From Isoetes taiwanensis (taxonomy: Eukaryota; Streptophyta; Lycopodiopsida; Isoetales; Isoetaceae), in NCBI GenBank assembly GCA_021234155.1, contig JAJEKV010000011.1, positions 7,303,132 through 7,367,131 on the forward strand: DNA of 64,000 nucleotides, written 5' to 3'. How positions within the stretch are numbered: position 1 is the first letter of the stretch; every line of letters starts with the position of its first letter. Positions 54,955-64,000 of the stretch are shown piece by piece. Under the pieces are notes generated by a model that had not been told where the DNA came from, did no database searches, and worked only from the letters and a program-made list of their open reading frames with translations. Both the position numbers and the translations under genes were made by a program.

Positions 54955-57048
54955 CATTTGTGTCCTTTGTGCCATAAGGCCCCTGGACTTGTGTAGCATG
55001 GGCGAGCTCCCTAAAAGGGGTGCTACTAGCACAACACGCTGTTACAATGTAGCCTTTTCGGAAGGCTGACTTTTTTCCTTTTAATACCGGCACCCCACTT
55101 TTACCTCGGCTTCTTGGCCGTGCAGTGATGCGTCGTTATCAATCAGCTTTTAGCTGAGTAATTTGTGTGAGGCTATATGAGTCGTTTTGTACGGATCATA
55201 TTACAAGCCCCCTTTCACTGTGTAATCATATTACAAGCCCTCTTTCTCTGTGTACTTCTCTGTGTCTGGTCGTCATTCTGTGGATCGCGTCTGCTAGATC
55301 ACTTAGTGATTCTGTCATCTTCATCGGCTTGTGGAATTTGGTTCTCCCCACCTTATATTCCTATATCGTCCCCACGATGTCTCCAGGTATGTCGGACGGA
55401 TCACTAATCATATGATTCTCATCCTCTATTCTCCCCGGTTTTGATTACGCATATCCTGTCTTCCTTGTCTACCCCTCTCCACCTGTCTTTTTCTATTCTC
55501 AGATCATGGCTTCCCATCCTAAATCTGGCTAGCGCGTCCCTTCTGTTTTTCCCCAGTAAGTTATCCCTGTATATCTGATGTCCTATTTGTTGGTCTGGAT
55601 TAAAACACGTATGAGCCCGGTCTGTCTTGGGTCCGTGTATGCACAATGCAGCCATGCTCTTGTTGCTGTGTCTGCCCACTCCTCATTCCACTGCCCCTCT
55701 TCTATTAGGTCACTCAGATTCAATCCCATTTGTCTGGTCCATGTTGCCACCTCCTTAAACCATCCTTTGCTTTCGAGGATATGTGATTTTGCTGATTCTA
55801 TGATTGCAATCTTTGGGATTTTTTCCTTGTCTGTCTCCCGCGTTATCTCTGAGCAGGTATCTTATAGTTCTCTCCCATGCTCTCACTTCCATTGGTTTCT
55901 GCCCTGTTTCGAGTACCATGATTGTTAGTGGTGTATTTGTCCTCACCCTGAAAACCTGTCTGTGCCATTGCCTAAGAATTCCTTCCTGCTTTTCCCAGTT
56001 TCTCTCTGTTAGGCCTGGCCCCCATGCTTCTGCTCCGTATAACTGGGTGGTGGCTATTACTGCACTGAATAGATAGCATTTGATATCCCAGTCAGTTATT
56101 CTACTTCTGTTACAAAAGTTTTTCATGTTGAAGTAGCTTCCTATAGCTGATTGAAATCTGGCATTGGCTCCTTTGGTCCATTTCCCTGTGCCGTGCGTGT
56201 CATACCCTAGATATCTGTATTCTGTTGGTTCCTCTATCTCGTTACCTTTATATTTAAAAGGTTTATGCCTGTTCTTGTGTCCAAAGATGACTATCTTAGT
56301 TTTTGCTAGATTCTTTGTCGATACAGTATCCTCCACGTAATTGTTCTAGAATTTTGAGCAGTCTATGCATTCCTTTGTTCTTTGTTGCCATCATACTAAG
56401 ATCATCCGCGTATAGCATTATTGGTACCTTCGTGTCTCCTAGCGTTGGGGCATGCTCGTCTCCCTTCTGTTCTGCTATGTATCCCTGTAGTGCGTCTATA
56501 TATATTCCAAACAGTGTTGGGGATAACGGGCATCCCTGCTTTACCCCGGTGTCACAGGTTATCGGCTGTCCTTCCTGTTCCATTTTAGCATACACCTTGT
56601 GGTATAGTCTTGCTATGGATCCTACCATATCTCTCGGGGCCTGCATGTCCATCAATCTCTTTAGCAGCTTCTCTCTCGGAACCGTATCGAATGCTTTTCT
56701 GAAATCTACAAAGCAGCAGATTATTTTCTTTCCCTGCAATTTGTTCTGCTCTATTAATATCCGTAGGGTCACTAGATGATCTGTGGTTGAGTGCTCCGGT
56801 CTGAACCCTGCTTGCCCCTGTGCTCTCATATTTCCTTCTTCTGCCCATTTCTTTAGTTTATTATCCAATACCTTTCCAAACCATTTTGCGAAAATCGAGC
56901 TTACCATTATTGTTCTGTAATTCCCTAGATCTTTTCTATTCCCTGTCTTATGTAAAGGTATGACTCTGTTGTATGTCCATCTGTCTGGGAGTCCTGTATG
57001 TATGATGCCGTTAAAAATGTCTGTAACCGTCGTCCCCCTACTATGACT
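54931..57048 (-). pseudogene. non-LTR retrotransposon ORF2, RT and C-terminal part (LINE-B)
   Basis: The minus strand from about 57048 reads GLPDRWTYNRVIPLHKTGNR, KDLGNYRTIMVSSIFAKWF, then QAGFRPEHSTTDHL, CFVDFRKAFDTVPREKLLKR, DTGVKQGCPLSPTLFGIYID and the intact catalytic box LYADDLSMMA (about 56390-56419). Near 56336 an extra T shifts the frame. The next frame carries on EDTVSTKNLAKTKIVIFGHK, EPTEYRYLGYD, LYGAEAWGPGLTERNWEKQE to 55755, with further breaks after. Order and motifs are those of jockey/I-like or CRE-free LINE RTs. The element ends at its 3' side in an (ATTCT)n tail (54931-54952). No AP endonuclease was recognised upstream. One frameshift in an otherwise well-kept RT suggests relatively recent activity. 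Confidence 0.82.
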
Positions 57049-57296
57049 ATATATTCCCTAATTCTAAACGGCCTTTTTTATTCGTAATTACCGTAATTAC
57101 CGTTTTGATTTGAATTTCAAATTTTAAAACCTAATTAATTTCGTCCATCTCTTTTATTATCATTTACCTTCTTTCGTCTGTTGCCCAAGGTTGATCCTTT
57201 TGGGTTTTTCGAGGTTGCTTAGTTGGGTATATGCATGCCTGCATTAATTACGTTGGTATCTCGCCCATAAGGAGATACCACTTACAAGGTATTATA

Positions 57297-57600
57297 ATGA
57301 GTTTTTAGTGGTCCGGGGTACCAGTTGGTGGGTCTAGCCCTCGCTATCCTGGTGCACGGCGGAGGCTTGGCCTCGCTGTCCCGTAACTTGCCCCCGTCCA
57401 CCTTTTACTGCGGTCGACGGGAAAAGCGATGGGCGAGGTATTCTCCATACCTCGTAAATAAGTCATATGCGTCCCCTCGTAGCTAGTGAGTTTTGGTGGT
57501 CCGGGTTACCGGTTGGTGGGTCTAGCCCTCGCTATCACGGTGTCTGGGCGGAGGCATAGCCTCTCTGTCCCGTATCTTGCCCCGTCCTCCTTTTACTCTG
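57297..57600 (-). repeat. two about 187-bp-spaced direct repeats upstream of LINE-B RT
   Basis: 57297-57413 and 57484-57600 share GGTGGGTCTAGCCCTCGCTA, GGCGGAGGC(A/T)TxGCCTC, TCTGTCCCGTA or GCTGTCCCGTA, CTTGCCCC and CCTTTTACT. They lie between the Cys-rich ORF and the RT on the same strand. They could be promoter monomers of a 5'-truncated LINE copy or an unrelated tandem repeat. Confidence 0.65.
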
Positions 57601-58512
57601 ATGTTCCTCTGTTCTCTGTTTGTTCCCCCGTTGATCTCATTTTGTTTGTGTTTCTATGCGTACGGTTCCGTGTGACGGGGTATTCCTGTTCCTTGCCTAT
57701 CTGTCCGATATGTGTTGCCCCTCCACTTGTATTCCTTTTTGGCGCGTTCGCCACCTTCTCACTCCCAGTAGATGTCTCCCATGATATGATCCAGTTTGTC
57801 TATTTACGCATGTTATCCATTGTGTTCTGCAGTGTTATCTTGCCCACTGAAGCCCGGTGTCTCCTGTAATGCTTCCCTGTTTGTGTATATATCTGCTGGT
57901 GGGACTTACTATTTGTGAACTCCATTAGTAACCTTCCAGTAATCTGTTTATGACTTCCCATATATCCGTGTCTTGTCTTCGTATAGTATGCTATGGATCA
58001 GGATCATTTCATCGTTGAGGCGATTTTTTTTGAGCTGTACCTTGAAGCTAATTTATCAGTAACATATATTACTTTAGATTCATTTGATTTTATTGATTTT
58101 ATTGAGGCTGCTTTACCCTTGATAGACATTACTTCAAAACTACCTTCCTTCAGAAATTTCCTCCCCATGGAGGTATTACATAATCAAAACATTACATTGA
58201 CACCACTACATTAATATCATTAATATCATGTTCAGTCCTTCAGCTACAGTTAATTCTTCTTTTCTTCATCTATGCAATCTTCTTTTCACTGCCTTCGTAA
58301 CCTCATCTGATCGGAATTATCTATTATATATATATTCTTGGCGGCCTCGGTCAAATTAATGTAATTCTTTGGCTCTAGATAATCTGATCTGATCTTGGTT
58401 TATCTTAAACAGAAATAGGACATAACGAGACACGATAGATTAAAAACAAAAATAGAAAGAAAAGTTAGGGCCAAAAACCCTGACATGCATCCCTATTTCT
58501 TAGGAGGAAAGA
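57601..58512. other. region between the Cys-rich ORF and LINE-B repeats
   Basis: The minus strand has one open stretch (57800-57600) reading TNWIISWETSTGSEKVANAP and ending TENRGTSE, hydrophilic and unrecognised. An endonuclease domain was looked for and not found. 58190-58380 is AT-rich. Confidence 0.35.
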
Positions 58513-59082
58513 CTAATTTTTGGGTTTCTTTGCCGAAGACGGTTCCCCGATCTTCTGGACCTTTTCCAGATTTCTCACTATGTACGCCCGGCATAGAAAA
58601 TCGACGGGGTTTTTTTCACAGCAGTAGATACAGACTTTCCCGACATCACATATCAGCAGATTGTGTTGGAAATTAGAGCACCTTTGTATAGCAGCTTGGA
58701 CCTGTAATCTGTTGAAGCATTGCATGGTTCGATCTATGTCTTGGCGTCTTACAGTGTCGTTCTTGTCGCCCAGTACTCCGAGAACATCCAGCATTCCTAG
58801 AGTATAACCACTATCTCGCATGGACTGTGCATGATGAATTCGGTCACAGTATAAGCAATGAACGCGGCCGCAGCTGATGCATGATGGTAGACCTCTGCTT
58901 AAGCACCTACAGCCGTCAAAGCAGATGCACCAAGGATTGAGCTCTTCTAAATCCGGGTTGAAAGGCACCGTGAGGTTGCCTGGAGCGCCAGAGCTTGGGC
59001 GCTTCTTGCCGACCTTTTCGACCTCTTCCTCCCCGCATACATCAATCAAAACTTTCTTACCCTTGTCCTTACCTTTGTCCAT
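58513..59082 (-). CDS. unknown Cys-rich 189-residue protein, candidate LINE ORF1
   Basis: An intact frame from ATG (59080-59082) to stop. N terminus: Lys-rich MDKGKDKGKKVLIDVCGEEE, then a KKRPSS patch. A Cys/His cluster at about residues 52-84 follows (CICFDGCRCL, CISCGRVHCLYCDRIHH), a zinc-binding-like array not matching a named finger that I know. A central helical part (MLDVLGVLGDKNDTVRRQDI) and a second Cys patch (ICDVGKVCIYCCEKNP) come next, ending in basic KKPKN. It is on the same strand as, and upstream of, LINE-B RT, and its leader ends in CCCTAAACTACCCTAACA-like text. A nucleic-acid-binding ORF1 is plausible by position and composition; a host gene is the alternative. No function assigned. 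Confidence 0.5.
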   Translation of the reverse strand: MDKGKDKGKKVLIDVCGEEEVEKVGKKRPSSGAPGNLTVPFNPDLEELNPWCICFDGCRCLSRGLPSCISCGRVHCLYCDRIHHAQSMRDSGYTLGMLDVLGVLGDKNDTVRRQDIDRTMQCFNRLQVQAAIQRCSNFQHNLLICDVGKVCIYCCEKNPVDFLCRAYIVRNLEKVQKIGEPSSAKKPKN

Positions 59083-59282
59083 CCTTTTGCTTCAGAGCTG
59101 GGATCTGGGCCGAAGGCTGAGATTTTTGGTGGCGCTCCCCCTGTTAGGCCTAATTCTCCGGATTCCAATCACCAAGGCGCTGGAACTCGAGGCGCTGAAG
59201 CAATCGGGCATCCGGAGACGATCTTCACACTCACTTTTCCTTCGTCCTCACTGTTATATAGATGTTAGGGTAGTTTAGGGTT

Positions 59283-60130
59283 TACGAAAAGTTGTCAGCT
59301 TTTCCCGCCTTATTAATTCCGGCCGCCTGCCTTAAACGCCAGTCTTGTCTTATCCTGTCCCGAGGGTTTTCGTCTGCCAATCCCTGCCGCATATCCTTGA
59401 CCCGTACTCTGCCATGTGTACCTTCTCATATTTCCTTTGCATTTCATTATTATGGCTACCGTAATTGTCATGATTATTATTATTATCCGTCACGCTTACT
59501 TATACGCGCTAATTCCCGGCGATTTATATTTTATATATGTTTACATATTTTAACTATTGTCCATACGTTTTCTTCATTCTTCCGACCCCGCCACATGTCT
59601 CGCGTCTACTGGTGTTCTATTTTTTTATTATCCTACCTGTTTTAGCCCAGTTATTCTCCAAATTAATTTCCAAATTTTATTTGTTCTCAAAGTTTTATTC
59701 CATTTTTATTTTGTTTTATTTATTTTATGGTATTTCACTATGTCTTACTCATACGTCTGACATACGGCTGTTTCTTCAACGGCTCCGAATTTTTGAAATT
59801 CTGAATCGCCCATCGCCGGAGCCGGAATCTTGATCTGTGGGTCTTCATATTTCTATTCTACACTTATACTAGTAGTTCACGCTGATCATTTTCCACACCC
59901 TTGCTATCCTACCTGTTTACCATCTTCATTTACTAAGATCTAGCACTCCGCTGTTATGGTTAGGCTCTGTTTTAATCTGGCAGTTCTTGTTATATCTCCT
60001 AACGTCTTTGACAGAAATACGGCATGTTCTTAATCTAATCTTTTATAGATAAAGAATACTAATGCACTATGAACCTCTATCTAATTTCCGGATGGTACAC
60101 TTATCTGGTCATCGCTATGCTCCCAAAAAA
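59283..60130. other. intergenic, no gene seen
   Basis: Pyrimidine-rich DNA with short hydrophobic frames of compositional origin. CGGCTCCGAATTTTTGAAAT and its near inverse around 59780-59830 form a small stem. No gene recognised. Confidence 0.4.
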
Positions 60131-60138
60131 AAAAAAAA

Positions 60139-60192
60139 GTCCGTCGCCCCACCCGTCCGTCCGTCGTCCGTCGCCCCACCCGTCCGTCGCCA
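60139..60192. repeat. CCGTC-rich minisatellite
   Basis: CCGTCGCCCCACCCGTCCGT is repeated about two and a half times after a poly(A) run. It is GC-rich in an AT-rich setting. Confidence 0.7.
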
Positions 60193-60711
60193 AAATTATC
60201 CAAAACCTAGAAGCATTCACGCCAAATTGTCATGCTGAAGGTAAGATTTGTGTGTTTCACCATTTTTGAGATCTCTTAATATTGTTATTCATTTCTTTTA
60301 TTTCATTGTTCACACATTGTTTGGCAGGAATTCAACCAATATTTGTGTGGCTTATAATTCTTTAACTCTATTAGAATGTGAAAGCTGAGAACTGTTGTGT
60401 TGACAATCAGATAAAACATTGGCACATTTATTGCTTTGGAACAAGCTACAAAAGTTTCTCATGAGGAAACAAGCTGGAGAGGTTATTGTACAGACAGTTG
60501 CTTTATTAGACACATTGAAATGGTGTATTCTCAAGTTTAATATAATTGTTCAAGTGCATAGTTTACAAATATGTTTAGTTTGGAGACTCCACTAGTATAT
60601 TAAATTAATATGGATCTCCTCGGACGTGCTAACAAGCTAGAAGGAAATAATTTCTCAAGTGCATATTATCAGTGTAGTAACCAATACACATAAAGTTTAT
60701 CTATGTTTGCT

Positions 60712-61245
60712 TTAGTTAGGGCCCGAAGGGCCCAAAATTTTTTTTCAATATAATAATCAACACACAACCATTAATATTATTGACACAAACCATTGCATAC
60801 AACCATTAATATTATTGACACAAACCATTGCATCCAATGCATTTAAATTAAAATCCCCCTGAAACCCCCTTTGGTTTGGGTGCATATTCACACGGGGGGG
60901 TTACGTAGGGCAGCGAGAGCCCCTAAAAATTTATAATACTTGTACAAAATTAACACCATTAAGTACATTCTCTCAAACCTTATAGTATTTTGTAAACCTT
61001 AATATACAGTATACAAAAACTTATACATTCATACCCCACAAACGAGGATCGCTATGTACGGTCCAGATCTTGGAATAAAGGGCAAATAAGCCCATCCGAC
61101 AGCTCTCGTTGCCCGGAGTAACCCCCCGTGTGAATATGCACCCAAACCAAAGGGGGTTTCAGGGGGATTTTAATTTAAATGCATTGGATGCAATGGTTTG
61201 TGTCAATAATATTAATGGTTGTGTGTTGATTATTATATTAATGGT
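60712..61245 (-). mobile_element. foldback MITE, copy 6 (complete, inverted)
   Basis: Begins at the GGGCCCGAAGGGCCC palindrome. Arms of about 180 bp pair 60715-60890 with 61125-61245. Both arms carry the variant CCCCCTGAAACCCCC / GGGGGTTTCAGGGGG. The left arm has an internal duplication (ACAACCATTAATATTATTGA at 60764 and 60799). Confidence 0.82.
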
Positions 61246-63285
61246 TTGTGTGAATACGCTACTTTCAATATAACTATTCCATAGAAAGATTCGTCTAACT
61301 ACAAAACACAGGATCATTCCACCATTCACATTATCTAACTATCACATTGCATGCTACACAATCATACATTTCATATAATGTTTTTACAACCCAATCCCCA
61401 ACACAACACGACTTTGCTCAAGCCCGACAATGTCAGGGGCATCTATTACTAGTATTATTTTAAATTGGTAAAGTTGGCATGTGGGACTTATCGGTTAACT
61501 TATCTCCATTATACCTAGCTTACTAGATATAGTTAAGGATTGCTAGCTCCATTGCCTTGGTGAAACATCATCCATATCCATGCTTTTTCAAGGTCAGTAT
61601 ACCTAACCTCCACTATTGATACTATTCATCGTCATTCAAGGACTTACTTCGACGTGGCAAGTCTACAACAAGCAAGTAGAAGGAGAGTTGTAATCTAATA
61701 GCTTATGGTACTAGGGTTTACTTTGTGAAAGCTGCATAAGCATGCACAAAAGCACACTTCAGAGGGAAAAGGAACATCTAGTTCTTGCAGTAGAAAAGGG
61801 AAAGGATGCAAGCCTAACATATCTCAACAGATGCAACCATGACGCGTCTTTATCCCTGCTACATCATCATACATTCTTCATATATTCCCATATACATCCA
61901 ATGTTATAAAAATATGTGTTTACATGGAAGAAAGAGTCTACAATTGAGAAATAATCTCATGGCTAGACCTGGGTGATGGGGTTTAAGTCAAGCACCATTG
62001 GTACCATGGATTGCAAGCATGTTGCAGAAGTGGACCAACATCCATATATCATGCTTCAACCTTCATAAAATATGTGGCTAACCACAATAAGAATTCAATT
62101 GGATTTTATCGTCCACTTCGACGAATATGTTCAAACGATCCAACCTAGGTCAAGCACGCTGCTAGAGCCAACTCAGGCCGAAATCACACTACAGCCCCAA
62201 CTAAAAAATACGTGGCAAAGATTGGTCACCCGGTAAATGCGTAAACAATTTCGTCGCTCTCTTTGTATCACACTTAGGGCTGTCCAAAATGGACACGTCA
62301 GTTTCCACGCAATCTTTATAATAGCAGCGGCAGTCCTCTCGGATTGACTACCATCTCCAGGTATCGTTTATGGTAAGTAAACTCCTGAGTTCACCAGCAG
62401 TCTAGCTAGAACAAAGAAACCTGGACACAACACAAAAGAACATAATTTAACTTGCTGCAACTGGTCAGATTATTTCTAAGCCCGACAAGTTGTATAAATG
62501 TCTGCAAGTTGTATCAATGTATTGTAAGGCATAGTTTTGCAAAATCTTACACGAAGCATAGTCTTGCAAAAATCATAGTCATAATCTTACATCATAGTAA
62601 TACTCTTACAAAAAGCTAAGTCTATATCAAGACAGATTTTAAGCTGCTCCAATATGAGCAGATTATATATCAACATTTTTGTAGCATCTAATATTCTTTC
62701 TCAAAGTGCCTAAAGTCTGCTACAATCGTCCCTGATGTTGAATAAACATATTCTTCCTCCATAGTTTATAAAATAGATGTCAGTTATGGTAGATGTTTGT
62801 GAAAATGAAGATGCTTGCTATGTTTGCAACTAGGCTTCATGGCATTGTTGTCATGGTTTCCTTGTCAATAATCGAGTCAATTGGACCAATCATGGCATTG
62901 TTATCATTGAATGTAGACTGAAAGAGATAATAGCATAGCTCACATGCTTTTCCTGGTGAGGCCTCCAAGCAAGGTAGGTATTGCAACAAGGATTGTGGCA
63001 GCCACCGACATTAAGAGATGTGAAAGCCCAAGTGTACTTGCCTCATGCACATATTGATTTATAAGTGAGTCAGAACTAAAGAAATATTTTCCTAGACCCG
63101 GAAAGGGACATGAATTGGAACGTGGACCTAAAATTTGGAACGGGAACAAAAACAGACAACAATCGAATTTTTAAAATCTAAGAACAGTTTTGGCGTTCTC
63201 TTTGTATAATGATCATTGGAACACTTAGAATTTAAAAATGATTTATAGAGATTGATTTGTAGATGGAAACATATTAAACCACTTC
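61246..63285. other. 2 kb intergenic, no gene seen
   Basis: AT-rich. A 69-codon minus frame at 62940-63149 includes a hydrophobic segment, LLMSVAATILVAIPTLLGGL, and could be a last exon of an unknown membrane protein; nothing else supports it. Confidence 0.4.
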
Positions 63286-63289
63286 TTAA

Positions 63290-63655
63290 ATGTCAGATGG
63301 GTATATTTGCCCTTTATTCCTTGATCTTAACCGTGCATAGCGATCCTCGTTTGTGGGGTATGCCTGTATAAGTTTTTGTATACTGTATATTGAGATTTGC
63401 GAAATACTATAAGGTTTGTGAGAATGTACTTAATGGTGTTAATTTTGTACATGTATTGTAACCCCCCATGTGAATATGCACCCAAACGAAAGGGGGTTTC
63501 AGGGGGATTTTAATTTCAATGTGTTGAATGCAATAGTTTGTGTTAATTAATGTTAATGGTAGTGATGTGTTGGTTGTTATATTAAAAAAAAATCTGGGCC
63601 CTTCGGGCCCTAATAAAGGCCTTTGGGCACTTCGGGCTCTAACAAAAGCAAACAT
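63290..63655 (+). mobile_element. foldback MITE, copy 7 (centre and right arm)
   Basis: The left arm is absent. The centre starts at GATGGGTATATTTGCCC and the right arm carries the GGGGGTTTCAGGGGG variant shared with copy 6, then GGGCCCTTCGGGCCC and a second partial GGGCACTTCGGGCTC copy. Confidence 0.75.
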
Positions 63656-64000
63656 AGAAAATCGCTTAATACAAACTAAATCATCATGTCTTTTTGAACA
63701 TGCAGCACAACATGGTTTTTATGCTAGGACCTCTTAGTACATTTATAAATATCTTATAAGCACCTCTTACATACATTTACAAATGTTATACAAGCAGTAA
63801 AAAAAAAGGTTCCTCAATGTTCCCCGGAAAATTATGACACCGAGAGATATCCAAATTGATGCACATCATCATTCAATATTACCAATATATATCCTGCAGT
63901 TTTAGTAAATAAGTCTCCTTCAAGGAAACATTATGACAAGACTGTCATTCATTTGCAAAAACATCGCATTGTTGAAATAAAGCACCACCAAGACTGGCCA
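63656..64000. other. intergenic to window end, no gene seen
   Basis: AT-rich, with a tandem-like pair (CATTTATAAATATCTTATAA and CATTTACAAATGTTATACAA) at 63740-63795. Nothing else recognised. Confidence 0.4.

Noticed and set aside
57486-57869. 127-codon plus-strand hydrophobic frame
   Set aside because: It crosses one of the 187-bp-spaced direct repeats, lies antisense to the LINE-B element and has no conserved motif; pyrimidine-rich composition explains the hydrophobic residues.

Overview
This is plant nuclear DNA from a repeat-rich genome. The evidence is land-plant gene families (a PLS-type pentatricopeptide repeat protein, and fragments of a Brittle-1-type carrier, an ATL RING-H2 protein, PIG-M and a secretory cyclophilin), GT-AG introns, and layers of plant-type retroelements and DNA transposons. 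The PPR style, with many short 'SWTAMI/FEQMPHRNVV' S-type repeats, and the low gene density suggest a fern or another large-genome non-seed plant. That placement is inference. No tRNA, rRNA, CRISPR or prokaryotic signal was seen.

Layout. 1-2.3 kb: AT-rich DNA with degenerate short repeats and a (CT)n tract. 2.3-5.0 kb: a non-autonomous CACTA-like element. 5.5-6.0 kb: the first of seven copies or halves of a long-armed foldback MITE. 6.6-7.8 kb: fused gene fragments (F-box-like and secretory cyclophilin) beside a repeat terminus ending TGCTACATA; the same terminus lies beside a RING-H2 fragment at 43 kb and at 23.9 and 53.0 kb. 9.03-16.59 kb: a Copia LTR retrotransposon with both LTRs, a PBS and a perfect TTCGA target duplication, holding a three-exon MULE transposase pseudogene. 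17.1-19.9 kb: two tRNA-derived SINEs and four tandem units that each carry pol III A/B-box-like sequence. 20-25.4 kb: a mosaic of modules joined repeatedly at ATT(C). 27.7-30.2 kb: an intact hAT transposase gene with a 5' UTR intron. 33.8-34.3 kb: a polypurine tract. 35.0-36.45 kb: Ty3 pol remnants. 36.54-36.85 kb: a GC-rich hairpin element. 37.6-39.1 kb: the PPR gene. 39.3-40.2 kb: a TIR element. 43.5-44.6 kb: RING-H2 and PIG-M fragments. 46.1-48.95 kb: a Brittle-1-like carrier pseudogene whose first long exon is split by a poly(A)-tailed, ORF2-less LINE copy with an 11-bp target duplication. 49.4-49.95 kb: a degenerate GACTAAT-rich array. 50.6-52.9 kb and 54.9-59.3 kb: two different non-LTR elements, the second with a linked Cys-rich 189-codon ORF. 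59.3-64 kb: intergenic DNA with two more foldback copies.

The only long uninterrupted reading frames that look like intact proteins are the hAT transposase (27.7-30.0 kb), the PPR (37.6-39.1 kb, truncated in its E region) and the small Cys-rich ORF at 58.5-59.1 kb. Nearly all else is transposon, transposon remnant or gene debris, so the interest lies in nesting order, gene capture and how repeat modules were exchanged.
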